A DNA stretch of 41,956 bases from CAZSNT01 sp964607765 (GCA_964607765.1 CAZSNT010000086.1:1-41956), one strand, 5' to 3'. Shown: positions 26,601 through 34,131, counted from the first letter of the stretch. Notes: generated by a model from the sequence alone, not told the origin. Program-made: numbers and translations.

Positions 26601-26970
26601 CGTAGCCGGCAGTGTCCAGTTCTGGGACGCGGAGCAGGGAGCGTATGGCCAGATTCAACGAGGCTTCGTGGGTAAGTTCGGTTTCTGGGCGTACAGCCCG
26701 CACACCGACGCGCGAACAACCACCCCGATTCGCGGCCCGCTCCAGGACGGTGACGTCTACCTGTGGCCGGGCTGGAATCTGATCGGCCCGTACAGGGACA
26801 CGCCTGTCGCGAACATCATCAGACGCCGTGACGGCCATGGTGCCGCCTGGTACTGGGACGCTCAGAACCAAGTCTATCGAGCCGTTCCCGAAGGCGGCAC
26901 GCTCGAACGTGGCCGCGGCTACTGGATGTTCAACGACGGTCAAGGAACCTGGATTCAGACGGGGAACTGA
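17686..26970 (+). CDS. Giant exported multidomain surface protein (3094 residues)
   Basis: AGGAGG precedes ATG 17686, and a Sec signal peptide covers residues 1-~29. Residues ~30-660 are a beta-rich region I do not recognise. Residues ~666-775, ~783-892 and ~894-1005 are three copies of one ~110-residue domain (LAGTWFLGG...DLQDDHTW...GSFTD...F.K), probably small beta-barrels. Then come an fn3-like domain (~1017-1118), two InlB-B/'bacterial repeat'-like units (~1121-1276; GYQFVDWTGDY, VFVEWT), and a PKD domain (~1277-1360; YSWDFGD...HIYSTPGIYDVSLTVSD). Residues 1362-~2690 are 14 carboxypeptidase-regulatory-like beta-sandwich repeats (SISGTV...G..V.AWS...T.ADG.Y.I.GL...DY.V). The end has fn3/Ig-like segments and two 'PGWNL' units at ~2944 and ~3028. 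No LPXTG or autotransporter barrel is seen. An adhesive or matrix role is inference. It converges on the next gene with 15 bp between stops. Confidence 0.92.
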   Translation: MYTHACRTVVVAAGVVLFSVVFCVAPVEAVLYSEAGASAYTIRMKPAPTAPVQLLPNGDFGLDPQDDVDALSLGNDPYAGATSPIGPRLDVFAVSPGSTGTTPGGALTARAALPLPVERDIYRESSYFNEVLIPGLIPDAAVDAFEASNLVDTGNESTNQWIYFSLAPGSPTLAANGWQSNDVLMVQYKNSGTLALFADAAQFGSPLELDALSLKDQTRDGNPYDPANDMLIYSSALAADHHIYHYGHGEPGGHKPHTYPEFGIEHSGPGIGSDDLTALEHIFYRRLVRRFPLKGVEEQNGASAVCYFDGHATHLSPPGNQADLHAYYACASRNHSPDPNGDHSVEYGAKGDPGVTPVGFSRILKALADAGKSVADVKFRWTPGTLGDDLRGNNTRWGDPRDGDWWYDENTQVELRRYAGSSGAVYVDDTLIAQYPDFGSIWMRIDYAQNAIRGWTDAQHPVPVQSLQSPYDVIAEAFSSDHGGRPARLFFSSIEAPVQVDFNAGQPLHQGAYFDITAGELQVLEGTDSESAGLWSEQEQVVQLQVDSDAVVLNDGDPAVADTDMSLLLPLSNHGAVDASAVRVTLFVAAESASLATVVSATAYYGAVPANGQSTLPATTRTANGITVRLAQGALAGADVVFRAIITYDDGSFAESPFTLSLPASGALAGEWFVGGSDVQDDSTWNGTVILNTFGQAIAGTITSSAGGTYSITNGNFSMSATGTVTGSFTDSRTPTPVTTNFTMQMNSGEGVMAGEGNAAGGGEDGAFVFVKKSSQFATDPDLAGTWFLGGEDLQDDHTWDGQLTIDSTGTVTGGTYNSSEGGSNAITGGTFSFGANGAVTGSFTDFDGAVSVTTGLILQMDWQKGVMAGPGKATTGTEEGMFILVKRAAPQFVTADLAGTWFVGGSDLQGEHTWDAVITIDNTGTVVAPFGTYNSSEGTTTPITSGSFSIAADGTVTGSFTDTDPQGDVTTSFTLQMNDEKDLMGGEGNVTVPANDNEDGLFTFTKQTGAGTPVSPLPAVTGLNCSLINGQITLNWTAPNDPDYAGVVILRRDDGPVTAEPAPGTQYSAGQSVGGAHVVYVGSGVPSGTFADADIPGGGVYHYGVFAHDATWGYAAGQTTQCPVHSVQFVAWNHGTITGDAVQLVAPGGATAAVIPSPDPGYQFVDWTGDYFGADSPLVLDPVTGDMVVFANFATTKVDLTIAVTGNGALPLPGVRPVVPGTPYVVAAAPQPGNVFVEWTLAPPTDGTITNPTLGTTEVIIAAPATLTAVFAEHLVADFRASPRTVATGQSVQFTSQSVGTIAQYSWDFGDTGTHTGPEPQVQHIYSTPGIYDVSLTVSDARRRASDTITKQGYIQVTGRSIQGRVTAAADGTGINGCLVEVWKGNGVVASATTTGGPGVEGTYAIPGLPLVGGLIVAVWPPPDQPYHHQFHDGAATWDAATRVTTVASDLTLNFALQSTPQNGIEGTVYNTLGTPANPTETAAGALVRAFSASLAVSAHTLTDAGGHYTFHGLLPAPDYKVSVWPEVGTEEFYYAIPEGQTPGQYAPTYSVLSWEQATALTPTDPPLTGIDIVLDPDAVQTGTIEGTVFETDGVTPVPGVLVHAWSSYYGVGGSTVTNANGTYRIDGLTVVPAPSAAQKGYIVEVPPGRFPGSVYTAPRRGAGGTRVPTGSTGIDLSLRTVASVAGTVTDTTTANVAGVTVIAWSPTTGSIDAAITDANGNYAINGLLPAADYVITAFPEHYPVQYYNQAATLAGAAPVDLFTQDRGDIDFTLDRGPTIQGKVTIENTTTPAPGVTVSILAPDTNLGGTALTDANGHYELRGLPNGTNYVVSVLGQHQYLPAFYNSAAGNSTVYRWVDAEPVPPQPYATSTPRNLVLTAGVSISGAVTHGGAAIAGISVQAWSATARAWGVAQTAGTITNGSNYTITGLVPNTTYEVQVAPAEHLAQTQSNVAVTQQNATGVDFILEKPSREIRGTVSGLGPGDIATVYAWSAFQNSGGTAPVVGTGGRAAVAYSIPGLVAAPDYTVEVRAPRYRYQAYNNKTTRAAADLVDLETGDKNNINFALTPAAVTISGVITFPQGAQPGENVRVEVFSLATGEGRGVWVTLQQGSTLPYAVTGLAEADDYVVSAWPDTYRVQFFEQASDMANATLVDTTDQVADTAVDFDLSAGRSIAGTIDDGTGAPAPNTTVEAWSRSTGSRGSARTAADGTFTIIGLEQAADFLVAAIVPGQAPFVYHKDGTVRDPARGGQVSTVAGDLVQIDISLAEGMSISGTVRDTAGRALGGLWVNAWSVSRQAGNGVFTLADGSYQIPGLPDANDYTVAVRPGTASPYKGQQRSPVAAGNTGVDFVLTVGHALTGTVTDGATGAAVAGVDVQLWSEAANVVVWTQTDETGLYELSGLPTAADYLLTAAATSSAISYIGYAETGLSITADVVRDIALTPAATMHGRVLSSDGVTPVPAVLVTASSAGTGFSGRAYTDADGDFEIPNMPPASDYTVTARPVQHAAQQQLDQSPDDQVIFVLESGGAISGTVRDASGLGLPNVRIVVESLSMNVRAVGLTGANGLYEVNGLRALDRDGNPVADYVVTAFVRGYPPMSKGGRSVGDVVDLTAVRGTENEFSGSIADATGAAPGAGVVVVVEVFDETLGFVKRVNSAADGSFLVDGLRPDRYYQLKFEAPGGSVGAPEAQWAATEQGGEDFHAGVGNVAQAGSFLTQPSFLFRFASAWTGQRGEESDSRDHEPGAVVNLHSTTHTVNQPSSVAQIAVAWSAPAGAPDLAGYYTAFSVDPAHAFDTSNTAGMDLVEVASAISPDYAGQGEITRYFHVAAVDTDGAIGATSHLGAFRIDTNPPTDAKVEMPAATAELAVVLTLGATGATEMYISNTNYGIGGAWEPFVASKLWQLTDGDGQKTVYVQFRDSAGNIAQAFANTVVEPGVELTFQPGWNLLSLPFDTPETRGPTQVLVDATGAGLVAGSVQFWDAEQGAYGQIQRGFVGKFGFWAYSPHTDARTTTPIRGPLQDGDVYLWPGWNLIGPYRDTPVANIIRRRDGHGAAWYWDAQNQVYRAVPEGGTLERGRGYWMFNDGQGTWIQTGN

Positions 26971-26985
26971 ACCCCGGGGGGGCAT

Positions 26986-29286
26986 TCACCCCTCTTGCGT
27001 CCGCGTGTAGGGACACGCCATCATGCACATCTCCGCGACGCAGGGGCGCACCTTCAGGATTGTGTCCTGCAGCGTCATGCCGTGGGCGAGCGCCTCCGCG
27101 GTCACCGTGTCCGGAATCGGCGCGTTGCTCTTCGAACCGGTGTACTTCACGCCCTCTTCCGGGACCAGCCCGTAACGCAGCGCCCAGTCGCAACGCACCT
27201 GCTCGATCGGGTTGAAGGGCAGCGGTGTGCCGGCTACATCCAGGGCTGCGGGTGCTCTGAAAGCGTTTACCGTGCAGCCTTGAACACAGCGCTCACAGCC
27301 GCTGTCACAGACGTCGCGCAGCCCGGCGAGGTCGGCCAATGCGTCCTCACGCAGCTCCGCGTCGACTACAATGGCCAGATACCGCATGTTCGGACCGAAT
27401 TGCGGATTCCGCACGAACCCGCCTTTGGTCAGTGTGCCCAATCCGGCAGCAACCGCGGCAAACCGGTTCGAAAACGCGTTCGGCTGCGGCCCGCGTGGGT
27501 TCGCCGCAACGGACGCGGTGCCGCACAAGTCGCTGGTCGCAGCGCAGCTCACGCCCCAGCCTTTGAGCTTCTTGATCAGCCCAAGCGCGGCCAGACGCAA
27601 CTGGCGCCGGCCCTGATAGGTCGCAAACGCATACGGTCCGATCGCCTCGGCCGGTGAACGCGTGGTACGCTCAACGCTCTCGGCCGGCATGCGTATGCCC
27701 AGCACGATCACAGATCGCGCGTCGTCCAGGTAGTCGTCAGGCCCGAACACCCGACGTTGCCGCTCGGTCACGTCAGCGGATGACGTCAGCCATCGCTTGC
27801 CCGTCTCCCGCGCGTCCAGAATCGGCTCGCCTTCGAACACGGGGCGGACCTGATCGACAATGGCCTGCAGCCGCGCCACCGACGTGATGCCGACCGCGTC
27901 CGCGCCGCCGTCGAGAGCGGTCCGCTTCACAACATCGGTCAGATCCAGGCGCGCCGGCAGTGCGGCGTAGGTCGCATCACGCCGCACGGGATTGAGCGCC
28001 GCACTCGTCACAACGAAGCGATGCGCTCCCTCGCGACCGCCGCACTCCCTGCCCAGATGGGCGCAGACCGCCTGCGCGGCACTGCGACCGGGCTCAGTGC
28101 TTGTGCCCCCTGCGCTGTAGGGCGCGCCGCTGTAGCCCAACTGTTCCAGCCCGTGTGCGATAAAGAAGGTGCACTTGTTGGCCACGTAATCCATCGTGAA
28201 CCTGAAACTGCTGCGAGACCCGGAATCGGGCTTCGGCGCGACCGGCGGGGCGTCAACCGCCACCATCACCACACTTTGAGCGTCCGGCAGCAGGCTGGTC
28301 AGGTCCACCCCGCGCGCCTGCCAGTCCGCAGCACTTTCGACCAGCACCCTGTCCGCACCCCAGCCGATAGCGTCGGCAATGAGTCTCTCCTGCACGCCGC
28401 GCTCAGGTGCAGGGCCGGCCGGCGTGACGGCCTTCTTGCGAATCGGCGCACTCGAGTATTCCCGGTCCCACGTGCGCTTCGCTTTGGGTAGACAGAACTT
28501 GAGACAACACCCCATGGTCCCGCCACGCAAGCCCAACTCCTCAACGCTCCGCAGAATGGCATCCTCTGTCACTTCCGCCGGGATGTCCGCCTCCACGTCC
28601 AGGCCAAAGTGTTCCGCCCACGCGCAGCGCCACAGATTCTTGTCGGCGCGCCAGTACTTCGTGCCCTCGATTTCGATGGCGACCTTCCCCGTCACTTCCT
28701 TGTCGATCGCGCGCGTGGGACAGTGCTTGACGCACAGACGACAGTCGTCACACATCGTGTTGCCCGGCATCAGCGGCGTGGCCTCGAGCGGCGCGTCGGT
28801 GATGATGGACACGAACCGGTTCCGCGGCCCGTACTCGGGACTCATGGCCAACCCGCTGTAGCCGAGCTCGGTCAGCCCGGCGGCCACCGACGCGTAGATG
28901 TGACTCATGTCCGGCGCGAAGGTCGCGCTCAGGTCCTTGTACGGCCGATAGCGCCAGATGTTGCTCGCGCTGATCGGCACGGCGCGGTAGCCCGCATCCT
29001 CGAAGAAACGCGCCATCGTGTAACTGATGACATCGAGGTGGTAGTTCATCAGCATCTGGTAGCTGTAGCTGCCCTGCGCGTGGGGACTTTCCTCGCCGCC
29101 CATTTCGATCATCCCGTCCGTGTGGTGGATGCCGCAGACCAACACGGCTCTCGCCGTGGGCATGATCCCTTTCGGGCTCATCAGCTCCGGACACTTTGCC
29201 CAACGCTCGATGCTCCCCACACCCACAAGGTGCGCACCCATCCCAAACGCCTTCGCTTTGGCCTGTGCGGTCAGCAACCCGTCCAT
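26986..29286 (-). CDS. Tandem QueG/reductive-dehalogenase-type 4Fe-4S protein
   Basis: The 766-residue cytoplasmic protein starts at ATG 29286 after GGGAGAG. It is built from two similar halves. Half 1 has GYRAVPISAS, LGYSGLAMSPEYGPRNRFVSIITDAPL, the ferredoxin motif CDDCRLCVKHCP (~180) and a second Cys cluster GCCLKFCLP (~260). Half 2 has GVSCAATSDLCG, GLGTLTKGGFVRNPQFGPNMRYLAIVVDAEL, CDSGCERCVQGC (~660) and CVAEMCMMACP (~750). This matches the C-terminal architecture of epoxyqueuosine reductase (QueG) and corrinoid reductive dehalogenases. QueG itself is usually about 300-390 residues with a single copy, so this is a duplication or fusion. Each half could hold up to two 4Fe-4S clusters. It lacks a Tat signal, unlike respiratory dehalogenases. 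Substrate and cobalamin use are not shown, so queG is not assigned. No partner genes lie beside it. Confidence 0.8.
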   Translation of the reverse strand: MDGLLTAQAKAKAFGMGAHLVGVGSIERWAKCPELMSPKGIMPTARAVLVCGIHHTDGMIEMGGEESPHAQGSYSYQMLMNYHLDVISYTMARFFEDAGYRAVPISASNIWRYRPYKDLSATFAPDMSHIYASVAAGLTELGYSGLAMSPEYGPRNRFVSIITDAPLEATPLMPGNTMCDDCRLCVKHCPTRAIDKEVTGKVAIEIEGTKYWRADKNLWRCAWAEHFGLDVEADIPAEVTEDAILRSVEELGLRGGTMGCCLKFCLPKAKRTWDREYSSAPIRKKAVTPAGPAPERGVQERLIADAIGWGADRVLVESAADWQARGVDLTSLLPDAQSVVMVAVDAPPVAPKPDSGSRSSFRFTMDYVANKCTFFIAHGLEQLGYSGAPYSAGGTSTEPGRSAAQAVCAHLGRECGGREGAHRFVVTSAALNPVRRDATYAALPARLDLTDVVKRTALDGGADAVGITSVARLQAIVDQVRPVFEGEPILDARETGKRWLTSSADVTERQRRVFGPDDYLDDARSVIVLGIRMPAESVERTTRSPAEAIGPYAFATYQGRRQLRLAALGLIKKLKGWGVSCAATSDLCGTASVAANPRGPQPNAFSNRFAAVAAGLGTLTKGGFVRNPQFGPNMRYLAIVVDAELREDALADLAGLRDVCDSGCERCVQGCTVNAFRAPAALDVAGTPLPFNPIEQVRCDWALRYGLVPEEGVKYTGSKSNAPIPDTVTAEALAHGMTLQDTILKVRPCVAEMCMMACPYTRTQEG

Positions 29287-29331
29287 GTCGATGCTCTCCC
29301 GTTTTTCGGTCGCGGTTCGGTTTTTCGGATG

Positions 29332-29350
29332 TGAGAGTCCTTTACTCTCA
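29332..29350 (-). other. Hairpin upstream of the tandem iron-sulfur protein gene
   Basis: TGAGAGT (29332-29338) pairs with ACTCTCA (29344-29350) around a 5-base loop, ending 45 bp before ATG 29286. Between hairpin and start the 9-mer GTTTTTCGG (plus strand) occurs twice, at 29301-29309 and 29320-29328. It may be 5'-leader structure or an operator; it is not a known riboswitch class that I can identify. Confidence 0.3.
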
Positions 29351-29569
29351 GGTAGGAGCCGCCGTCGGTTGCGGCCGGCAGCTATCGATTGCAGCCGATT
29401 GCTGTCGAGCTCGCTCTTCCGAGCCTGGAGGAGTCTCTACTATCAGACAAGCGTTCAGTGTGCCGCGCCACTCGCACTCGCCTACCGTGCATTTCGGCAT
29501 ACCCCGTGGTCCTGGCTGCGGCCAGCGCAGCAACGAGATCCGCACGGGACCGGACGCAGTCCCAACGCG

Positions 29570-32500
29570 CTATTCTGCATCGCGCCAGTAGCGGCCGGTG
29601 ATGGTCTTCGTGATGCGAACTCGACCTTTGGCGTCCACACGCAGCCTCTCCAGAACGCTCGAACGCTCTTCATGTCGAATATCGTTCTCGAGGATCTCGC
29701 CAACAATCGTGATCACGTAGCTGGCCTCGTAGACGTTCGCACCAGCGTCCTTTATCTGCAGCCCGGAAATGCCGCACGTGATCGTGTCGAAAGCGGCGAA
29801 TGAGTTGGCCAGGGTTTCCTCCAAGTCGTCTCTCGTCGTGCCTCCCTCGGCGCTCCATTCTCCGTCGATCAGGTCGATCAGGGCAACTTCATCCTGGTCC
29901 TCATAGGCTTGTCTGAACTCTCCGTAGAGGGCCCGGACGGCGTCTCTGTGCTGTTCTGCAAGCTGCGAACGCGCCTCGGTTTCGCGGAGTTTTCGGGCCT
30001 GTTCCTGTTCCGCAGCACGCCGTCGAGCGTCCGCCTCGGCGTTCATGCGATCGACTCTCTTCTTCATTGCCGCGTAGTCGTCGAGGAGCTGGCTGAGAGA
30101 GGCGAACGCGGCCCCGCCGCCGGACGCAGCCAGCGGCGCGACCGCGCTCATCTTGCCGTCCAGATACGCTTGCAGGGAGGACGCCAGCCGTGTGAAATGA
30201 GCGTGGTCGCGCTGTATGTGGGCACGCCACGCTGCCGGCATCTTCTCGTAAGCCGCATTGACAGGTCTGACCGCCTCCGCGTGCCGCTTCAGCGCCGGCG
30301 CGACAGGCGGCCGCAGCGGCGCGGCGAGTTTCTCGAACTCCGCAATCACCTGCTGCAGTGCGGCATGCTTCGTCTGAGCGCCTTTGACAAGCTCTGCCTT
30401 CACCAGCATCACACCCCCTGACGCACTGATCCGAATGAAGTGTTTGAAGTCGTCGCGAGTCAGGGCGTGCACGGCCCGGGCGGCTATGTCAACGCGGTCG
30501 CGCGGCAGCATGTCGCTCCACTGGTGTGTGTGATGGACGCCTCGGGCTCGCCGTCGATCCGAGGCGGGAGCCACAGCGCCGGCCAGGCCGGACACCGCCT
30601 GCCAGGCCGGCGTACCGAACTCGTGCATGAGCAGCCGCCGCGCTCCGCGCTGGCTGCACACGCCGATCGTGCAGCCAGCCTGTTCCTGACACAGCAGGTT
30701 CAGACGGTACAGCGCCACGTCACGGCGCCCCCGGTAGAACTCGATGAAGTCGATAATCTCGGTCAGCCGCCGAGCCGCCTCCTCGAACTGGCTTCCCATT
30801 CCGCCCAAGTTGGCCTTCGCCAGCACCTGCAGAGCCCGTTCCTGCACATGGAGATGCTCGGGCTCGCCGAACTGCTTTCCCAGTCGTTCGCTGAGCTGTT
30901 CGAGTCGCTTGTCCCGCTGCCCCGCGTCGGGTGGAGTATACGCGCTGCCCTGGGAAGACGGCCAGAGCTGACCGGTTCCCAGCCGGTATCCGTCCCATGC
31001 CACGAGAAATCCGCAGGAACCAAGCTGCTGTTGCAGATCGCTCAGCGCCTCCTTCCGTGACGTCGCCACTTTCCGCCAGGCCTGCCGGCAGACCGGAAGC
31101 GTCTTGCGCAGAGCTCGATCAGCATCGCGGACATCACGTGCCGCCGCCAGCAGGGACTGCTGCAACGGTGCGGGATCCGAGTGCCCGCCAAACGCGCGCG
31201 CCAGTGTTGCGTCAAGTTCCGCCGCTTGCTTCTGCCAGGACTCGATCGAGGCCACGCTCGGGGCCAGGGCCAAGGCGGCTCGCAGGTCCCACTCGGCCGC
31301 GCCAACGGTGTCAGTCTCCCAGGCGCGCACGGTGTGCCAGAAGCCGCGCGCGACCGAGGACGCTGTCGAGCTCAGAGTCGCGCAGCAGACATCCATGGCC
31401 GACCTCACTTCACTCAGTACGATGGCCCGGCACCTCATGGTCTTATGCGCAGCCGCCCGGGCCTTTGCCGCCGCCTTCACGGGGCCCTCCAGGGCCCGGC
31501 AGCTGGCCGCGAACGAGTCCCAGAGGGCCGCCAGTCGCGCTCTGCGCCGCTCAGCATCCGTCTCACTGGCAGATACGGCGCGGCGGCTCCTGACATACGC
31601 TTTCCACAATGACTGGTAGCTCTGCCAGTAGGCCGCGCTGGCCGCCCAGTACGCTTTGTTCGCGGCCGTGTACGGTTCGCGGGCAGCGTCGTATCGGTCC
31701 CGCAGGTCGCGGCCCAGCGCATGGATATCGGCGAAGTAAGTGATTGGGTCGGCGCCGGCCAGGACACGGCTCAGCCCGGACTGCAGCGTCTCAACACCGT
31801 TACGCACATCGCCCTCATAGTCTGATGGGTTGATGACCACAGAGACACCACCCGTGGTGTAGCTCATTCGGACATGCGTCCGGCGTGTCTGGGTGTCGAC
31901 CGCAGCGAGTTCCTTCTCTATCTGTTGCTTCCTTGCTCCCGGGACGGCCTGGCGCCAACGTCGGGCGTAGTCCGCAGCGCTCTTACTGAGTTTTCGGTAT
32001 TTCTCTTCGTGCAGTTCGAAATCCCGTTCGATCGCCTTGATCTCGGCGAGAGCGGTGGATTTGAGGCGATGCAGTTCGCTTTCATCGAGCTTCTTCTGCT
32101 GACCCAGCAGATTCAGCACATCAGTGTAGGTCTTTGCCTGTCGTGCGAACTCCGCGCTCTGGTAATTGACCTCGGCACCGGTCCTGGCCAGAAAGAAGCC
32201 GCCGGCGGCGACTGCCGCAGGGGGGAACACCAGCACGCCGACGACGGAGCAGAGCCCGCCGAGGAGCAACTCGTGCCAGCCGGGAACCAGGTTGGCGGCG
32301 AGGTCGACAGAGGCATTCTGCATGTCCTTGCGCAGGTGCTTCTTCAGCTTCGCGATGGCCTGCGCTTGAGCGTGGACGCGCGTCTCGAGTTTCGCGATCA
32401 CGTCCGCTATCTGCCTCTTGCGGCTCCGCACGCGCCGCAATGGTCCTGTGAACGGGCCCGAGAGTGCTACGGTGGGCAGTCCCGCGCCCGAGTCAGCCTG

Positions 32501-32806
32501 CAGCAGAAGAGTCACCTGCTGATCAATGTTCCTCAGACAGCCGTCCAAAGTCGTTACATGGGCGTTGACAGCCGAGTTCAGATCCTGCCACGGACTCGGA
32601 TCGCCGAATGACGCGGCCAGCGCTTTGCCCAGCGACGCGTTAACCTGCCCCTCCACGTCCGCCATGCGCCGCTGCTGCGCACGGATGTTCCCCCAGATGC
32701 TGTTGACTTGGCTGCGGGAGGCAGCCGCGTGCAGTCCACAGGGCTGACACAGCACAAGCACGGCGAGCATGACCGCATTGACTGCCGATGCCGGTTTCGT
32801 CGTCAT
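29570..32806 (-). CDS. Exported long alpha-helical protein with C-terminal NTF2-like domain, copy A
   Basis: The 1078-residue protein is a paralogue of the one at 37297-40527. ATG 32806 overlaps the stop of the upstream TPR gene (ATGA). Residues 1-~28 form a signal peptide. The layout is: helical region with PFTGPL at ~118-123; a basic coiled-coil segment (~125-165); a hydrophobic hairpin-like segment at ~180-207 (LLLGGLCSVVGVLVFPPAAVAAGG); long Ala/Arg/Glu-rich helices to ~850 with SGGVMLVKAEL; an Arg/Glu coiled coil (~925-965); and a C-terminal ~110-residue NTF2/SnoaL-like domain (GEFRQAYEDQDEVALIDLI...ITKTITGRYW). The hydrophobic segment could be membrane-embedded or buried. I know no named family covering the whole chain. 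It is read as a periplasmic or membrane-attached structural or scaffolding component. Confidence 0.85.
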   Translation of the reverse strand: MTTKPASAVNAVMLAVLVLCQPCGLHAAASRSQVNSIWGNIRAQQRRMADVEGQVNASLGKALAASFGDPSPWQDLNSAVNAHVTTLDGCLRNIDQQVTLLLQADSGAGLPTVALSGPFTGPLRRVRSRKRQIADVIAKLETRVHAQAQAIAKLKKHLRKDMQNASVDLAANLVPGWHELLLGGLCSVVGVLVFPPAAVAAGGFFLARTGAEVNYQSAEFARQAKTYTDVLNLLGQQKKLDESELHRLKSTALAEIKAIERDFELHEEKYRKLSKSAADYARRWRQAVPGARKQQIEKELAAVDTQTRRTHVRMSYTTGGVSVVINPSDYEGDVRNGVETLQSGLSRVLAGADPITYFADIHALGRDLRDRYDAAREPYTAANKAYWAASAAYWQSYQSLWKAYVRSRRAVSASETDAERRRARLAALWDSFAASCRALEGPVKAAAKARAAAHKTMRCRAIVLSEVRSAMDVCCATLSSTASSVARGFWHTVRAWETDTVGAAEWDLRAALALAPSVASIESWQKQAAELDATLARAFGGHSDPAPLQQSLLAAARDVRDADRALRKTLPVCRQAWRKVATSRKEALSDLQQQLGSCGFLVAWDGYRLGTGQLWPSSQGSAYTPPDAGQRDKRLEQLSERLGKQFGEPEHLHVQERALQVLAKANLGGMGSQFEEAARRLTEIIDFIEFYRGRRDVALYRLNLLCQEQAGCTIGVCSQRGARRLLMHEFGTPAWQAVSGLAGAVAPASDRRRARGVHHTHQWSDMLPRDRVDIAARAVHALTRDDFKHFIRISASGGVMLVKAELVKGAQTKHAALQQVIAEFEKLAAPLRPPVAPALKRHAEAVRPVNAAYEKMPAAWRAHIQRDHAHFTRLASSLQAYLDGKMSAVAPLAASGGGAAFASLSQLLDDYAAMKKRVDRMNAEADARRRAAEQEQARKLRETEARSQLAEQHRDAVRALYGEFRQAYEDQDEVALIDLIDGEWSAEGGTTRDDLEETLANSFAAFDTITCGISGLQIKDAGANVYEASYVITIVGEILENDIRHEERSSVLERLRVDAKGRVRITKTITGRYWRDAE

Positions 32807-34008
32807 CTGCGTTTCCCGTCCTGTTCCACCGTCGGGATCAGGCGTGCCGCCAGCGTCAGAAGCAGCGTCCTGGCCTGCGACAAGTCTGCGTCCCCCTCCA
32901 AGACGAGGCCAACCGTCTTTCCGCCGATCGCCGCGGCGAACACGGACCGGCGTACCGTCCCGGTGAGTTGTTCGCCGTCAGACGTCCGCCCGGGGAAGAC
33001 GTCAATCTGGAGCAGCTGCCCTTGGAGCGGCTTGCTGATCGCCTCCCTTCTCAGCCGGTGACGGGGCCATCGATGCGCGTGGGTTTCCCCGTCGCCCGTC
33101 TCAGCCGCGCGTTCCCCATCGTTCGGCTCCTCGCCGTCCCCGTGCAGCAGCTCCTGTTCGTCAAACAACTCCATGGGGATCGACCGCAGGGCGAGCGTCT
33201 CCGCCAGGCTCCGGACCGCGCCGCCTGCCGTGGTGTGGACGACCACGCCATGCCTGCGGGCATCATCAGTCACCATGTGACCTTCTGAACGCCAGCCGGC
33301 AGGCAATGCCAACAGGAAGCCAGGGAGGCTGTGACAGCGCTGACGCAACCGTTCCAAGCCCTGGCGCGCCGCGACGGTGTCGGGCATCTTCTGCAACGCC
33401 CGGACATAGGCTGACACGGCCTCGACGGGATCGTCATTCCCTTCCGCGGCCCTGCCGAGCATCACCAACAGGGGCACGGATTGCGGCGAGGCATGCAAGG
33501 CGGTGCGCAAGTAAGGCAGCGCCTCGCGTCGGGCGCCAGCCGCGACCAGACACCGCCCGGCCAACTCCTGAAGTGCACAATCGTCCGGGAAACGCTCAGC
33601 ACAACGGCGGGCGGCTCGAGCGGCGCCCGACAGATCGTCGACCTGCTGCAAGGCTCCCACCAAGTCAGTCCAGTCTGCACGAGCGCCACGCGCCGCCACA
33701 CATGCCTCGAAGGCCTCGACAGCCTCGGCTCGACGACTGTGTTTGAGGCAAAATCTGGCGAATTCCTTGCGCACGTCCCAGGCGCGCGGGGCGTGTCGGA
33801 GCGCCTCCCGATAGAGCGCGTCAGCCTGAACTGGCTCCGAGACAACGCACTTGCGGGCTTCTGCCAACAGGGCCGCGACAGGTGATGCGGCGGCCACGTG
33901 GGGCGGTTGCCCAGCAGCGCGAGGTCCAGCCCAAGCGGCGGCGACGACACCCGCGCAGAGGAGTGCCGCGAACAGGGATTTGATGGCGGCCTTTGTCATG
34001 GAGCACAT
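32803..34008 (-). CDS. Exported TPR-repeat protein with C-terminal PsbP/Mog1-like domain, copy A
   Basis: The chosen start is ATG 34008 (401 residues); ATG 33999 is equally possible, and neither has a clear ribosome-binding site. A much longer upstream extension is rejected because it lacks a signal peptide and crosses the divergent promoter region. Residues ~1-30 are a signal peptide (KSLFAALLCAGVVAAAWA). Residues ~45-225 hold TPR-like helical pairs (ADALYREALRHAPRAWDVRK; AVEAFEACVAARG; ALPYLRTALHASPQSVPLLV; AVSAYVRALQKMPD). After LPAGW comes an alpha/beta domain to the end (~250-401) with VFAAAIGGKTVGLVLEGD and LLLTLAARLIP, like PsbP/Mog1/DcrB folds; that fold call is tentative. It is coupled to the long helical protein by ATGA and is paralogous to the gene at 40524-41759. 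Confidence 0.78.
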   Translation of the reverse strand: MCSMTKAAIKSLFAALLCAGVVAAAWAGPRAAGQPPHVAAASPVAALLAEARKCVVSEPVQADALYREALRHAPRAWDVRKEFARFCLKHSRRAEAVEAFEACVAARGARADWTDLVGALQQVDDLSGAARAARRCAERFPDDCALQELAGRCLVAAGARREALPYLRTALHASPQSVPLLVMLGRAAEGNDDPVEAVSAYVRALQKMPDTVAARQGLERLRQRCHSLPGFLLALPAGWRSEGHMVTDDARRHGVVVHTTAGGAVRSLAETLALRSIPMELFDEQELLHGDGEEPNDGERAAETGDGETHAHRWPRHRLRREAISKPLQGQLLQIDVFPGRTSDGEQLTGTVRRSVFAAAIGGKTVGLVLEGDADLSQARTLLLTLAARLIPTVEQDGKRR

Positions 34009-34131
34009 TGGCAGCAACCGTCGGTTCAAGGAGACGTCGTGGAGAAGATAGCCCGGACAGCGTGCGCTGCAAGACCGTGCCTGCGCGAGCCGAAGCTGTT
34101 TCGAACGAGCTGCCGAACAGGCTTGCGTCTG

